A stretch of 64,000 bases of DNA from Formicarius rufipectus (GCA_013399695.1 VXAU01002307.1:276630-340629); one strand, 5' to 3'; numbered from the stretch's first letter, positions 34,034 through 46,539 are shown. Made by a program: numbers and translations. Notes: generated by a model from the sequence alone, not told the origin.

Positions 34034-37000
34034 CACTCTGCCATAGGTTTGACCTTTGGATAGTCAGGTTGGTGCTCACAGACACGAGGAATGAATCTGG
34101 TTTTGTCATTCCCAGAGCCTGTGACAAATCCCAGCTCGGTACCCAGTGCCTTCTGCACTTGTGCAGTATGCAGGCTCCCAGCACCACATTGTGCCCTGGA
34201 CTGGCCTGCTGGGGCTTGTCTTTGCTCCATTATCTAGTGGCACATCTGCCCTTGGTGACTGTCCTGGTCCTCTGAGGCTGGGAGGCTGCAGCTCTGTGTG
34301 CTCCAGGAAACAGGTCTCCAGCAGCACAGAGGAGGCCAGGGGACTCTTCCCGGCATGGAAGCTCCAACCTGGCTGTCTGCTTGTCCTCCAAGTCAGGCTG
34401 GCCTGTGGTGGCTTGTGACAGTGTGTCAGCACATGGTCACCTGTCTGGCAGCAGTGGGTGCCAGGGCTCTGTGCCTGCTGCCTCTGGGTGCTGGTGCTTA
34501 GCTTCCTCACCACTGGCCTTCAGGAAACCTGCTGTCCCCACTCACAAAGGGAGCCTGACCTCTCACCACCATGACTGGGCTGAAGTGCTGGAAAGAGGCG
34601 GGCTTTGTTTTACTGCTTTAGAAAGCCCCTCCTTTATTAGCCACACTGAGGCTATTTTCCTGACAAACCACATACCAGCAGAGAGTACCAGGAACAAAAT
34701 GAGGCTGCATGGTCCAGTAGTTTAAGCCAAGGCAGCAATGCCAGCAGGATTGTGGGCTCTAATCCCCTGCTGAGCTGTTGACTCACTGTACAAACTCAGG
34801 CAGGTTCTGCCGCTTTGTGCTGCAGAGAAGCACAGCTGGAAAGTTGGGTAAATAGCAGGAACCTCTTTGAAAGAAAACCACCCTAATGCATGGAAGCCAA
34901 CTTGAGGGAGGGCATTCATTTATAAATAAATGATTTTTCAGCTGTCTGCTGGGATCCCTCATACAGACATGCTTTTCCTCCCCAGCCCTTCACTGCTGCG
35001 CATCTGTAAGGAGCAATGCTCAAGAGGTTCTTTACCTGCTGCTGAGGGACTGTGCTTCAAGGGACATTATTTGCTGCACAGGACATCACTGATGTGTCAC
35101 ACTGTGCTGAATTTGTAGGGAACTTATACAGGAGAAAAACTGCACTATATTGTTGAAAAAAACTAATTACAACTGTTGGTGTGTGCAGGCTGCTGTGGGT
35201 GTCTGCATTCATCTTTCAGGCCTTCAAAGGGAGAACGGTGATGGCTGCTCAGGAGATTCTGTCATTCCCCAAAGGAAAATCTAGGAAACGTAAATGTTAA
35301 ATTCCCTTTTAAGTGAATTTGGGTCAAATAAGTCAGTGGGTGACTATACTGGCAGAGTTCTGAGCACAGATATCCTCAGTATCGCTGCCCACCACAGGGC
35401 ACATCTCCGAGAGAAGCCAAGGAGCTGGAAGAAGAATGTAGAGAAGAAATTGACCCAGTGAGTCCTTCACTCCTCCTCTTGCACTTGTGCAAATAGCCCA
35501 GCCTGAACTGTCTTCCCGTTAACACCAAGCTAAAGCCTGAAACTCTCCAACAGTCAGGAAGACATGGGAAATGCAAACCATGCCCACACCTGGCTACAAG
35601 GCCCTTGGCCCAGTGTGATGAGGGAAAGATCTTCAGGGGTAAAATAATCCTCTGTGAGCTATTGGTCGCCCCACCTGTGCTGGACCTTCTCTTGGCTATT
35701 CAATAACAAACAAATGAGCTTTCCTACATCCTTGTCAAATTCTTGCTGCCATCATGGAAGCAATGGAGAGACCTGCTTTGGCCACACATGGCAGATGGGG
35801 TGCTGGGGAGGGGCAGCAAGACTTTTTTTTTTTTCCACCCAGAAAAAAATAAAGAAGTGTAAACTTTAAAAGGTTTTCAAGAGCTTAACTGAAATTTTAA
35901 AGAAATTTAAAGGAGCTGTCATTTGTTCAGTTATTTTTTTTGGCTATATGGAATACATTCCCAGAAAACAGAGTTGTTTTAAACCTCAAATGCAGCCATC
36001 GCTCAGCTGGATGGAACTTTCCCTCTGTCTGTCCCATCAGACATTGGGGATCTTTGGTGTCCAGTGGTGCACTAGGAAAATTTCTGAGCCTCATGCAACT
36101 GCAATGTGAACACAGGAAGATGTAATCCCTGTGAAGCTCCATGGAAAACCTTCCTTCTCTTGGGAGTCAGATCACTTTTGGAGTCCAAGTGATGATGTCC
36201 TGACCATATTTCCATTGTCTAGCAGAATCAACTTGAAACAACATAAGAAAACACAAATAAATGAGGACCTGCATAAACAGCAAGGGCTGGCAGATATTTC
36301 GTGGTTCAGCTTTTGCCAGATTTCTGCCAGCCTGAAAATCCAACTGCATCCTGGGCTGCATCAAAAGAGGAGTGGGCAGCAGGAAGAAGGAGGGGATTTT
36401 GGTTCTCTGCTCTGCTCAGGTGCAACCCCACCTGCAGTGCAGCTATGAAAAGGAGACCACCTCTAAGGAAGAGCACCTTGGAACTCTCAGAGCTCCACCT
36501 ATTAATCAGCCCTTGCAATCCTGGTGTTGGAGAAGCTCATCTCCAACCATCACTGCTAAGGATTCTTCATCAGATTGAAAGACATAGGGATGCAGCAAAA
36601 GCTGATGCAGGCTGTGTTCTTGCTCACTACCAATGCCAGGTGAAGGTGCAAATGTGTGTGCTGGGGCAGGAGGCTCTGCCTGGCACAGGGGTCCAGAGCT
36701 GCCTGTGAGCCAGAACTGAGGCTCTGCAGAGGAGCTGGGGGCCCCCAAAGCCTTTATTCCATAAAACCCAGCAGCATGGAAAAAGTGGGGTGCATGTCTG
36801 TACACTTTTGGGAGGAGGTTATTTTGGGAATCCCCACCTGAGCTGCTGCTGGTGCTGATGCTCTGTGATAACAACCTTTCATGACTCTCACTTGTTTATG
36901 CAGGGCATGAAAAGGCCCTTTGTGCAGCTCAGGGAGCTGGCTGCCAGCTGGGATCAGTGAGATGCTCTCTGTGTGCTCCTCGGCTCCATCCACCCCAAAA

Positions 37001-37303
37001 AACTGGGCCCAAAGGGAGGCATGGGGGTGTCTATGGGCTCAAGAGGGCTGCAGAAATTGGCAGCCTGAAAGAGAGGGGGCACAGCTCCTCGCCTCCAGCT
37101 CCTGGGCAACATCTGCCCTTCACACACTTTGGGTGGTGGGAACACAGTGGTGAGTTCAGGCAAATGTTTCCATGCAAAGAAAACATTTCTAGCTCTCGGT
37201 GCCATCTTCCTCCAGGCTGTTTGAGTGGAATCTCAAGCTCAAAGAAGTCTCTGGGACTGAGATGTCATCAGAGACTGTCACTAGATCTGATGATCAAGCC
37301 CTT
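34034..37303. other. Unique sequence, no gene recognised
   Basis: Three kilobases without CR1 or other identifiable repeats apart from short T and A runs near 35,830 and 35,930. No exon is recognised. Confidence 0.5.
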
Positions 37304-37570
37304 ATTTATCCCTGTGCGGCGGGCGTTGGCCGAGTGCCGTAGGCCCCCGCCTGTGGAGCCGGCTCCTCCTCTGAGGACGCCGGTTCCAATCCCGAGGAAC
37401 TCGCTGTCACCGTCCGAGCTGCTCGGCCGTGGCAAATGAACCTCAGGAGTAAAGGGGGTGGGGCCAGTTCCACGCACACTGTGCCTCACCTGAAACATCC
37501 ACTGCGCAGGATGAGCCCAAAATCTTCGTTCGCGAAGTCCAGCCAACAACAACAACAATTTATCCCTGTG
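37304..37570 (+). mobile_element. tRNA-derived SINE, copy 3, with 13-bp target-site duplication
   Basis: The element is 37317-37557 (241 bp), flanked by perfect copies of ATTTATCCCTGTG at 37304-37316 and 37558-37570; the first A of the right copy could belong to the tail. A box at 37327-37337 (TGGCCGAGTGC), B box at 37382-37392 (GGTTCCAATCC), 55 bp apart from start to start. Just before the tail a perfect stem-loop, CTTCG-TTCG-CGAAG, lies at 37524-37537. The tail is AACAACAACAACAA. One extra C in the anticodon-variable region distinguishes it from copies 1 and 2. Family-level fact: SINEs copy themselves with a partner LINE's enzymes and share that LINE's 3' end. Here the 3' end is not CR1-like, so the partner is another LINE, perhaps of RTE type; this is inference. 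Confidence 0.95.
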
Positions 37571-39129
37571 TGTCTGGAACCCTGGAGTCGTGGGGGATGA
37601 GCAGGCTTCCTACTGCCTTCATCTTTTGCTTCCCAAGGGTTCCCAAGGACCTATTCCTGTAATGTTGTCAGTGCCTGCTGGCCTTCAGGCAGCTGGGATG
37701 CTGCAGATAGTTATGCACATGGTGGAAAAATATTAATAAAGGGGGCAGGAAATGCATTTCTTTAACTAATTAAAGAGATTAATATCCCATGTCATGGTTA
37801 GGACATTACCTGCTGTCGTGCAGGGGTAAAAGCATTGCAGTGGGAAGCATTACAGCAGTCCTGGGAGACTGGGAGGAAGGAACAATTCCCCCCTTCCTAG
37901 CCAGGCAACTAGAGACCTAGAGTGAGATGTGGGATACCTGTTGGCACCCACAGAGCTGTAACAAGGTGCTCCAGTGGCAAGAGTGGACCCAGGGAGTAGG
38001 TGGGGTCCCCAGCCAGTCAGCAATAGGGGAAGTTGCCACTGGCAAAGAGAGAGACAATATTGGCAAGGGGTTCCTGCTGCGCTGAGGGAGTGTTGAGATG
38101 CTGGAGGAAGGACTGGGTGGGTCCTGCTCCAACAGCGGCTCCAGCCCTCAGTGCATGTCCTGAGCCCACTGGATCTGCTTCTTCCTTAGCTGGGCTTCCT
38201 CACCAACCAGCTGTATGTAATCCTGGTCTGCCTGTCCCTGGAGAGCATCAGTCCCATCCTGTCTGGGAACACAGTGCAGCCGAGGCTCTGCCCCAGGCTG
38301 TGTGACAGGCAGAGCAATGGGTTATCCTGTGTCTTCTCATCCTGACGCTGCCAGGAAAGGGCAGTTTTCCTGAGGGAAGCCCATGGCACAAATCTACTAT
38401 GCTGTGATTAAAGGAAAAGCTCCGACAGCATAATTAACTGCCAGCTTGAAGGTGGCAGGGTCTGGATGAAGATGAGTGACACCAGCCTGCCCCACTGAGA
38501 GCAGCCAAGCTCCTGACAGCAGAGCACCACGGCACCAAAGAGAGAGAGAGCAGGGAAAGATGGAGAACAAGGTGTGAAGAGGCAAGTGGATGAGGTGATT
38601 TTTGCTCCTTTAACCCACTCTACCAATGTCACCATCCTGCCAACATCACCCCTCTGGGGCAGGAGAGATGAGGGTGACGTCACAGTACCCCCAAGGAAAG
38701 CATCTTATCCCCTCCCATGGCTATTGCATCCCTCAGCTGCCCTGGTGAGAAGGATGCTCCTTACAACTGCCGGGCCCAAATCCCTCTGCTTTGGGGAGCC
38801 CCAGAGGAGGCTGCAGTGCCAATGGCAGCAGGAGTGCTGACCTGGGGGACTGCACCAGCAGAAAAGGGCATTTCTGACCAAGAACCTGACTCTGTCCAGC
38901 ATAACCTTTTGCACTGCCCAAACTATTTCTTCTCAGTGCAAGCATCTTGAGACTGTATGGATTTTTCTATTAAGAATCATGGGCATGAAGGGAATGCCTG
39001 AAGAGAAAAAGAAAGAAGCCATCTGTTGTGGATTTGAGACAACCAGTTACAGTCCCCAGTGTCCCATTGCATGGAGTCAGGTGACCATGTGAAAATCTCA
39101 GCTTCTAACACTTTTGGGCACAGCACCAG
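37571..39129. other. Unique sequence, no gene recognised
   Basis: Nothing recognised. A short AT-rich part at 37,720-37,790 has repeated TTAAT-type motifs but no clear pattern. Confidence 0.5.
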
Positions 39130-39265
39130 AAGTGCCATCCTTGGAAGTGTTCAAAAGGTGTGTGGAATGTCGCACTCAGGGACATGGTTTAGTGGTGACC
39201 ATAGTGGTAACTGAGTTAATGGTTGGACCTAATCTTGGAGGTATTTTCCAACCTCAATGATTCTA
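39130..39265 (+). repeat. CR1 LINE, 3' fragment
   Basis: A short terminal piece: 'TTGGAAGTGTTCAAAAGG', 'GACATGGTTTAGTGGTGACC' and a 'CCAACCTCAATGATTCTAC' end. It is the same terminal variant as the copies at 54.5, 56.5, 60.0 and 62.3 kb. Confidence 0.9.
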
Positions 39266-41954
39266 CAACAGAAAAATGTGAAACCTAAAGTCTGGAATGG
39301 CAAAAAAAAGGACTAAAAGAAGGTCAAGAATGATCTAAGGATTTGATTAGGTGGCAAAGGCAGAACTACTGGAACTTGCAGACCTAAGCTCAGAGAACTA
39401 TTGCCCAGCTTCCCATAGGGCCCAGGGCTGGTGGCTGAGCAGGTCCCTGAGCCATGGGGTCCCTGACATGTGGGGTTGGTACAGTGCTGAGCCATTGCCT
39501 CTCCACTATTGTCCTCATCTTGGGCAACCCTGAATGCAACTTGGAGGTGGCCCCTCAGTGTGCCAACCTCTGGCTCACCCTCCTCCTGAATCTGACCACA
39601 CCAGCCCCTTGAAGGATGTGGTTGGTACTCCAGGGCTGTGCTGAGCTTTCCTTCCTTGCAGCCTTGGCCATTGGTATCTCTTCCTGTGGGGCCCAGTCCC
39701 ACAAGTTGCACAAGAAAGGGATGGTCAGGTCCCCAGTGAGGCTCCAGTGTGGGCACAGGACCTTTGGCCTCCAGCCCACAAATGTCATGGGACAAGAGGA
39801 ACATCCTCCTGGGGATGCTGCCCCACTGAGATGCGGGAACACAAGTTCACAGCTGAGCTGATGATAGAAGTCACAGCTGGTGAAACAAACCCTGTTTTGT
39901 CCCAGATTCCTGCTTTCCTGGACTCCAAGCAACATCCACTGTGGCCTCTGGCATGAGCTGCCCCTGACCCTACAGCCAAGGGCACTGAGAGCAGCATCCA
40001 CGGGACTGCCAGGGCTCAGCCCCGAAAATGCTGTGAGAGCACTCCCAACAGTGGCCTCCATAGCCAATTTCCCTGGCACCCTGGCAGCAGCACGCAGCAA
40101 GATCCCAGCCTTATTATTGCTCACCACATACAGGGTCAAGAATAATATTTGGAAAATAAAGATCTGTACAGAGCCATCGCCTGCCAGGGATGTCTAGCAC
40201 CCAGCTGGAACCTCTTTCAGCAACACAGGACCAGGCTGGTTGGTGGGGGCCTCTTTTCAGGGTATTTATTTGTGTTGCTGAGACCTCCAGCCCTCTGCCA
40301 GCTTCAGTTGGTTGATGGGACCACAAGTGAGGAGGGAAGATGCCTTGTCATGGTGCCAGCTCTGCTCCCTGTCTGGGGTCCTCTTGTCACTGTGGTCTTG
40401 TTTGACTCCTTGCAGACAGTGCAGGGCTTTCACAAAGCTGAGCACAGACTCATGCAGGAGAGCAGGGATCTGCTGGGAAGGACCAGAGCCACAGAGGTTT
40501 CGCACTGCTGGCCAGTTCACTCCAAGCACTGCTGGCAACAGCCAAGAAGCCATATGCCCACATCACAGGATGCACTGGGCAAGGCAGGGAGATGCAGGAG
40601 GAACCTCTTCTGATCCCTGGTCCTGCCTCAGATGTCTGGGATGAAGGACTCGTGGTGGCCAAGAAGATCCTGGACTCAGTGATACTTCAGTTAGTCAGTT
40701 TTGGGGAGAGACATCTGGGTCAGGCCCTTGCTGGTGGCTGCTCTGAGGAGCTGGAACTAAGTGAGGAGCCCAGGGACCTGCTGTTGCAACTGCATGGGGC
40801 ACAGAGACCACTAGCCAGTGGTGATGGCAGCTGGGTGCTTTTGGGGACATACTCTTGTCTTTCACAATGAGACAGCTGGACATCCCCAGTGGCAATGGCC
40901 AGCTGGGTCTGAGGATGCCTACTTCCCTGCAAAGTCAGCATTTGAGGGGTGTCAGTCCCCACCTCCTCACTAGGGATGTACCCTGCAAGTAACTCAGTCT
41001 AGAAGGGTCCTGGCTTAGGGCCTCATCCTGAACACATGCACTTTCCCTGTCCTGAAGGAGACGTTCTTCCTTTTTTGTGGACTGGGATCAGGGAGATGAT
41101 GGTCAGTGGCCATCAAGAGTGGGCAGAACTGAAGGCTTGGCACTGACGGTGCTCATATGAACATGTTCAGATAAGTCCTGGACCAGACTTAAGCACTAGC
41201 CAGGACTGCCAGTGATTTTCTATTGGCACAGACAACTTGGACTGGCATGTGGGAGAACTGGGGCATCCATCCTGTCCCCTTTGCTTTGTTGTTTTGCACA
41301 CAAGACACATTTCTGGCCCCTACTTTTTCGTCTGCAGGAGTACCAGTGCCAGCCCTGCCCATGTGCCAGGGCAGGTGTCCTGTGGGCAGCTCTGCCACCC
41401 CAATGACGTGCAGTGTGCTCTGGGCTCACGGATCACCCATAGGAGAAGGGACCAGACGTGCTCCCCAGTACCACCTGGCTCCTCACTTCCCTGGCTCATG
41501 GCTGGTACTGCACACCAGCTCCAAAGGCCCTGCCCTGATGAATTCAGGCAGTGGAGAAAGATTAATGGCTGGTGCCATGGAAGGCAGCTGGTGAGCTTTG
41601 CTGTGCCTTGCAATTATTGGTGGAAAATGTATCTACAAGCAGTGAGACAGGTACGGTGACACCTCAACAGGTCACCCTGCACACAGCTGCACTGCACAAA
41701 TATACATTGACCAAACCGAACCTGGGATGAATGTATGCACCTAGACCTGACACTCCAGAAGGGACATTTTCTGGCAAAGCCCCTTGCAGGCATCCTTAAA
41801 AACACCGTTTGGAATGTCAGACCTTGACCACAAACCCACACTGGCAGTGGAGCACAGCCAGGTCCTGCCACCTGCTCCTGCAAGGACAAAAGACAGTTGG
41901 ATCAAAGGGACTGGCCAGAAACCCACCCATCAGACAGATGTGTGACAGCCTGTC
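39266..41954. other. Unique sequence, no gene recognised
   Basis: The interval carries chance frames of up to 194 codons (minus strand, 39,555-40,139) with no recognised motif and no repeat. Confidence 0.5.
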
Positions 41955-42299
41955 CTGTGAGACTTCAGAGCCTCTTGCAGTGCCAGAAGAGAGCTGGAGA
42001 GGAACTTTGGACAAGGGCCTGGAGTGATAGGACAAGGGGGAATGGCTTCCCACTTACAGAGGACAGGCTTAGATGGGACATTGGGCAGAAATTCTTCCCT
42101 GTCAGGGTGGGCAGGCCCTGGCACTGGTTGCCCAGAGAAGCTGTGGCTGCCCCATCCCTGGATGTATTCAAGGACAGGTTGGCCAGGTTGGAGCAAACTG
42201 GGATAGTGGAAGGTGTCCTTGCCCATGGACGGGGGTTATTATGAGATGGTCTTTAAGGTCCCTTCCAACCCCAACCAATCTATGATTCTGAGATTCTAT
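41955..42299 (+). repeat. CR1 LINE, 3' fragment
   Basis: A well preserved copy with 'GGTTGCCCAGAGAAGCTGTG', 'AAGGTGTCCTTGCCCATGG' and a complete double-octamer end, CTATGATTCTGAGATTCTATG. Confidence 0.94.
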
Positions 42300-42907
42300 G
42301 GGAGAAAAGAGCCCGATTTCTAACAGTGAGGTGCTGATTTAATCCCCACAGGGAGAATTTACTTTACAAAGCCCTGTTAGTGTTAGTTCCCATGAGTCTC
42401 ATAAACCTCTCCTCTCTCTGCAAAAGGTGGATTTTCTCTATGCGAGCTCTTTGCAAGTGCAGTTGTTCGAATAAAGATGAACCGATCATTTCTAATAAGG
42501 AAAGACGTTAGGAACAAAATTAGCACTATCATCTTTTATCAGATGGTGATAACGCCCTTTCCCAGGTCAGTTTTTTCCCATGACAAGGCTCTGAGCAGCA
42601 AAGGAGCAGCTCCCTGCTGTCACATTTGCAACCAAGGCCCTGCAGCCCAGGAGCAGTGGATTTCAGCTGGAAAATGACTCTCAACCAGCCTTGCTAAATT
42701 GCCATGAAAATTTAACAGCCAGAGCACAAAACCTCTTTGCCTATTTGCTTTTACCATCATGGCAGAGAATGAGAGTCAAGTGATATTTTAACACTCCAGT
42801 TGAGCCTGAAGGGCCATGGTGTTGTGCCGTGGTGCTGACACCAAAGGGCAGTGCCAGCCTCCCTGCTCATGTGGTCTGAGAGTTACCACATGTTGATGGC
42901 TTATCAA
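42300..42907. other. Unique block, possible conserved non-coding sequence
   Basis: A 600-bp island of unique sequence between CR1 copies. From 42,310 to 42,570 it has balanced base composition and retains isolated CpGs (TGCGAG, TTCGAATAAAG, AACCGATC, GACGTTAG, TAACGCC) in AT-rich context. No coding frame is recognised. Confidence 0.45.
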
Positions 42908-42978
42908 TAGAATCATAGAATGGTTTGGATTAAAAACCACCTTAAAAACTCTCTGCCATGGACTGGGACACCCTACCA
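42908..42978 (-). repeat. CR1 LINE, 3' fragment
   Basis: Reverse-complement 3' end, TAGAATCATAGAATGGTTTG, then a diverged middle that fades after about 70 bp. Confidence 0.85.
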
Positions 42979-43470
42979 CCAGTGGCCACCAGTGAAACAC
43001 AAGACCTCAAAATGTTCTCCCACTTGGCACTGTTAGCAGCAGGATCTGACCCTCTTTCAAATATCTGGGCAGCAACTCTGCAGCAAGTAGAAACCTGTGC
43101 CCCCATTTTTCCTCCACAGTGAGGGAAGCAATGGCTGTCTGCATGCTGAGGGTGTCTTGTGAATTCATGGAGCAGGAGAGAGGCAGAACCCTGACTTCCA
43201 GCCCAATGGAGTCCATGGCCCTTTTCCTGAGGGCAAACATTGAGGTTGTTGCAGGACACTCCACCTCAGCTCCATCTGACCTCCATCAGACTAAGCTGCC
43301 ATGTGTTGGTTGCTGAAATTTGAGAGGCTAGATTTTAAAGTCTAAGGTTTTGGAAATGTAATCACATAGATCCTAAAAGAAAGACTTCATAAGGGAATTC
43401 AGTGCATGGATATACTGTTTGATTGGAGATTCCTGTAAAATAATTCTTGGGTTTTAGATACAGTGCTAGG
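42979..43470. other. Unique sequence, no gene recognised
   Basis: About 490 bp between two CR1 pieces; nothing identified. Confidence 0.5.
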
Positions 43471-43578
43471 GATGGGCAACCTGGGTTAGTGAAAGGTGTC
43501 CCTGCTCATAGCAGGGTGGTGGAAGTAGATGATCTTTAAGGTACTTTCCAACCCAAACCTTTCTGTCACTCCATGATT
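43471..43578 (+). repeat. CR1 LINE, 3' fragment
   Basis: A short terminal piece, from 'GGGCAACCTGGGTTAGTG' through 'AAGGTACTTTCCAACCCAAA' to a weak 'CACTCCATGATTTTAT' end. Confidence 0.85.
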
Positions 43579-46539
43579 TTATCCTCTAAGTTATCCTGGT
43601 GCCTCTGGCCCCTTCTCCTGGCCCATGCCACTGGCTATGGCTGGAGCTGGGCAGTGCTGCCCTTCTGCTGGCCATGTGCAAAGTGGGCACCAGTTCCACC
43701 TGGCACATACAGACGTTTCCCAGATATCAACCATCTCTCTTGGTTTTTCTTTAACCAAGAGGTTAAAGAAAATGGTGAAGGACTCCCTGTTTGCCAGGAG
43801 GAAAGCTCACAGAGGTTAACCATTAACTGGCACCTAATAGAAGGGGAAAGCAACACTCTGGAAGGCTGGAAGCTCTTGGCCTGCATGTCCCCTGAGGGCT
43901 GGAGAGATAATAAATCTCATTTAGCCTTTAGACTGTAACACTAGAAGAGAGAGTGGTAAATCTCTGCAAGGTTGAGCACTCAAATGAGCCTCTAGAGAGA
44001 ATTACGTGGGGCCAGTGGGCAGATGTGTACCCATCTGTCCCAACCCTAACCTTGACTTCCAGTCCAAGACACCTCAGAGAACATGCACCATGGAACAGTC
44101 TGAGTCTTGGGGACTTTAACAACAGGGCCTCCCATATTCATGGAGAGGTCACCCACAGGATGGGATTTCCTGGCTTTCTGCCTCTGTGATGGAGCTGGGG
44201 AACCTCAGCTGCAGACAAAATAGGGCCAGGGAAGGAGAAGAGCTGTCACAGTGGGTCTCAGGTCCTGCTCAATGGCCCTGCCCATTGTCCCTGATGGATG
44301 TTGACATGTGCTGGTGTGGAAGAAGTGAATTCATGGATATGTAAGAGGGCATTTGGGGTACAGACACACACAGACATACAGACACAAACACAGAGGCAGC
44401 TGAGAGCTGGGGGAACACCTCACAGCCCAAGAGCATGGCTCTGGGAAGGGTGGGGGATAGGGACAAGGAAAGACTGCCTTCTACTTTGGCAGAGTCCTGG
44501 TGAGACTGAGAACACCATTGAACAAGAAGAACAACCCCAACACATGTGGCTGTCCTATGTTATGCAAATGGGTAAGAATGGCAGAATCTGACCAAAAGAT
44601 TGTCCACTGTGAAGTTCAAATGTTCAGGTTGAAACACCTTGGGTCAAACTTTTGAAGAAATCATGGCCAAAGGCTCAGTTTTCAGCAGGGATGGCTCCAC
44701 CAAAGCCTTGGTGCCCAACTTCTGCCTCTGGTAGAAAATCAGTGGCTGAAATTGGTGTCTGAAGGACAGAGTGTGACCTTGGGGAAATTCCCACCCCATC
44801 TGCTTCAGCCTGGACAAGGCAGCAGCGGTGAAAACCAGGAGACATTCCGACACTTTGCACAGATCACAGCATCGTGTTCACAAAGCCTTGAGAAAATAAA
44901 GGAACCAGTTTGCTCCAAAACACCATCCTCGGTACCCAGGTGAGCAGGAACATGTGGAGATGGTCTTTGGAAGGAACAGATTTTGCCAGACCCCAGTGGC
45001 TAATTCAGGAGTCTTTGTAAAGCTGGGGAGGCCCCTGCACTCTGAGTACTTTAGAGAGGATGGCTGAACCCAGACCCCCCATCCAGCCCCCAGCAAACCT
45101 CTGAACTTGCACTACCCTGACCTTCATCCCCAGCAAACCTAATGTCTGTCAGAGACACCTTCAGATGATCCCACGGCCAGCAGCCTTTACAGACACCCAC
45201 CCTCACCAGACTTTCCTCCTCACCCCACCTATCCTGTGCCTTTGCCACTGTGGTCCCTGGGTTGGCAGGGGGATTCCCAGGATGGTCCATGAGGATGGAT
45301 GGGCAGAGCTGGCACAGAACTCTGTGCCCTGTACCCTGCAGACCCAGCAGATCCTCTGCGAATGGGTGCTTAGTTCTCTGGGGATGTCCATGGGGAGCAC
45401 TCAGCCACTCTCCAGACAATGTTCCCCGTCACTCTCTCTCCGGGAGGGATTCATGCTCAGTATTGTTGTCCCAGCAGTGTAGAGGGCCTGGGGGCATCCA
45501 CACTGAAAGGGAAGGGCTGGTGACAGCTGGCGCTGTCCACATGGTGCCACCGAACATGAGGCTTGAGCAGGATGCAGCCCCTGGCACTACTCCTGTCCTG
45601 GATGGAGTCGGGAAAGCCATTCAAATGGAAATGTCATGCTGCTGAGTTAAAAAGCTAGTGTGAGACAGAATGGGAATAAAGAGGAAGAGAATAGAAAGGA
45701 AGAGCACAGCTGGAGGGATGGGGAAGATGGAGAGCAGGAGAGATGCATCATGAAAGAGATGACAGAAGAGATGCAAAACAGAAACATGGAGAGACAAAAG
45801 AGGGAAGGCTGAAGTGGCTGAGGGATGGATCCAAAAGAGGAGATCTGGAGCTATAGCCATGAAACTGATTTTCCTATTCGGTGGCACAGCTCACCAAAAC
45901 AGCTTCCACTCTCTGCCACAGGGCCAAGACCTCCTTATCCCATGGCAGTGAGGCAAGCAGTTCTTTGGGAGCAGGACAGGAGCTCCCACTGCCTCCCCTC
46001 TCCCCTGCTACTCAGCCATGGACTGAGTGCATGAAGGTGGCTCTGCTCAGCCATTCCCAGCCTGGCACTGATTTACTGGGGATATCTCTCCAGGGAGTCT
46101 GGCACAGTGGGGTTCCTCCATGGTGCCTGACAGTCCCAAAGGAGCTTCCCCTCTGCAATCTGCTTTGGAGGACCCAGATCCCAGCCAGCCTTTCATGCAT
46201 CATCATGTGGCACAAAAAAAATCTCGTGCAATCCTAAAATCTACCCTAAATCTCTCTAGACGCAAAGTAAGCCAATTACTGCACAAAATATCCTTGGTAG
46301 ACTTGAGAAGAAATGATAAGTAATCTCTTTCTAGTAATTTTCAGCATTTTAGAAGGCCATTCTCATATCTCTACCTAGGCTTCAGCCTGTCAGACACAGA
46401 CAGATCCAATTTGTTCCTCTTCTTGAAGCTTGTGTTTATCAAACTTCTAACCAATCTTTTCAGAATCTCCTCTGTTTGTTCCCTCCTCCTTATGATGATC
46501 ACCATAAATCTCTGGCTGAAATTCTCCACATACCAAGCA
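43579..46539. other. Unique sequence, no gene recognised
   Basis: Three kilobases without recognised exons. A CA/GACA-rich patch is at 44,365-44,395, and a purine-rich strand with repeated AGAGATG and GGAAGA words at 45,660-45,830. Confidence 0.5.

Noticed and set aside
39555..40139. A 194-codon minus-strand frame
   Set aside because: No recognisable domain; composition is Ser/Gly/Pro-rich and other frames over the same stretch are equally open.
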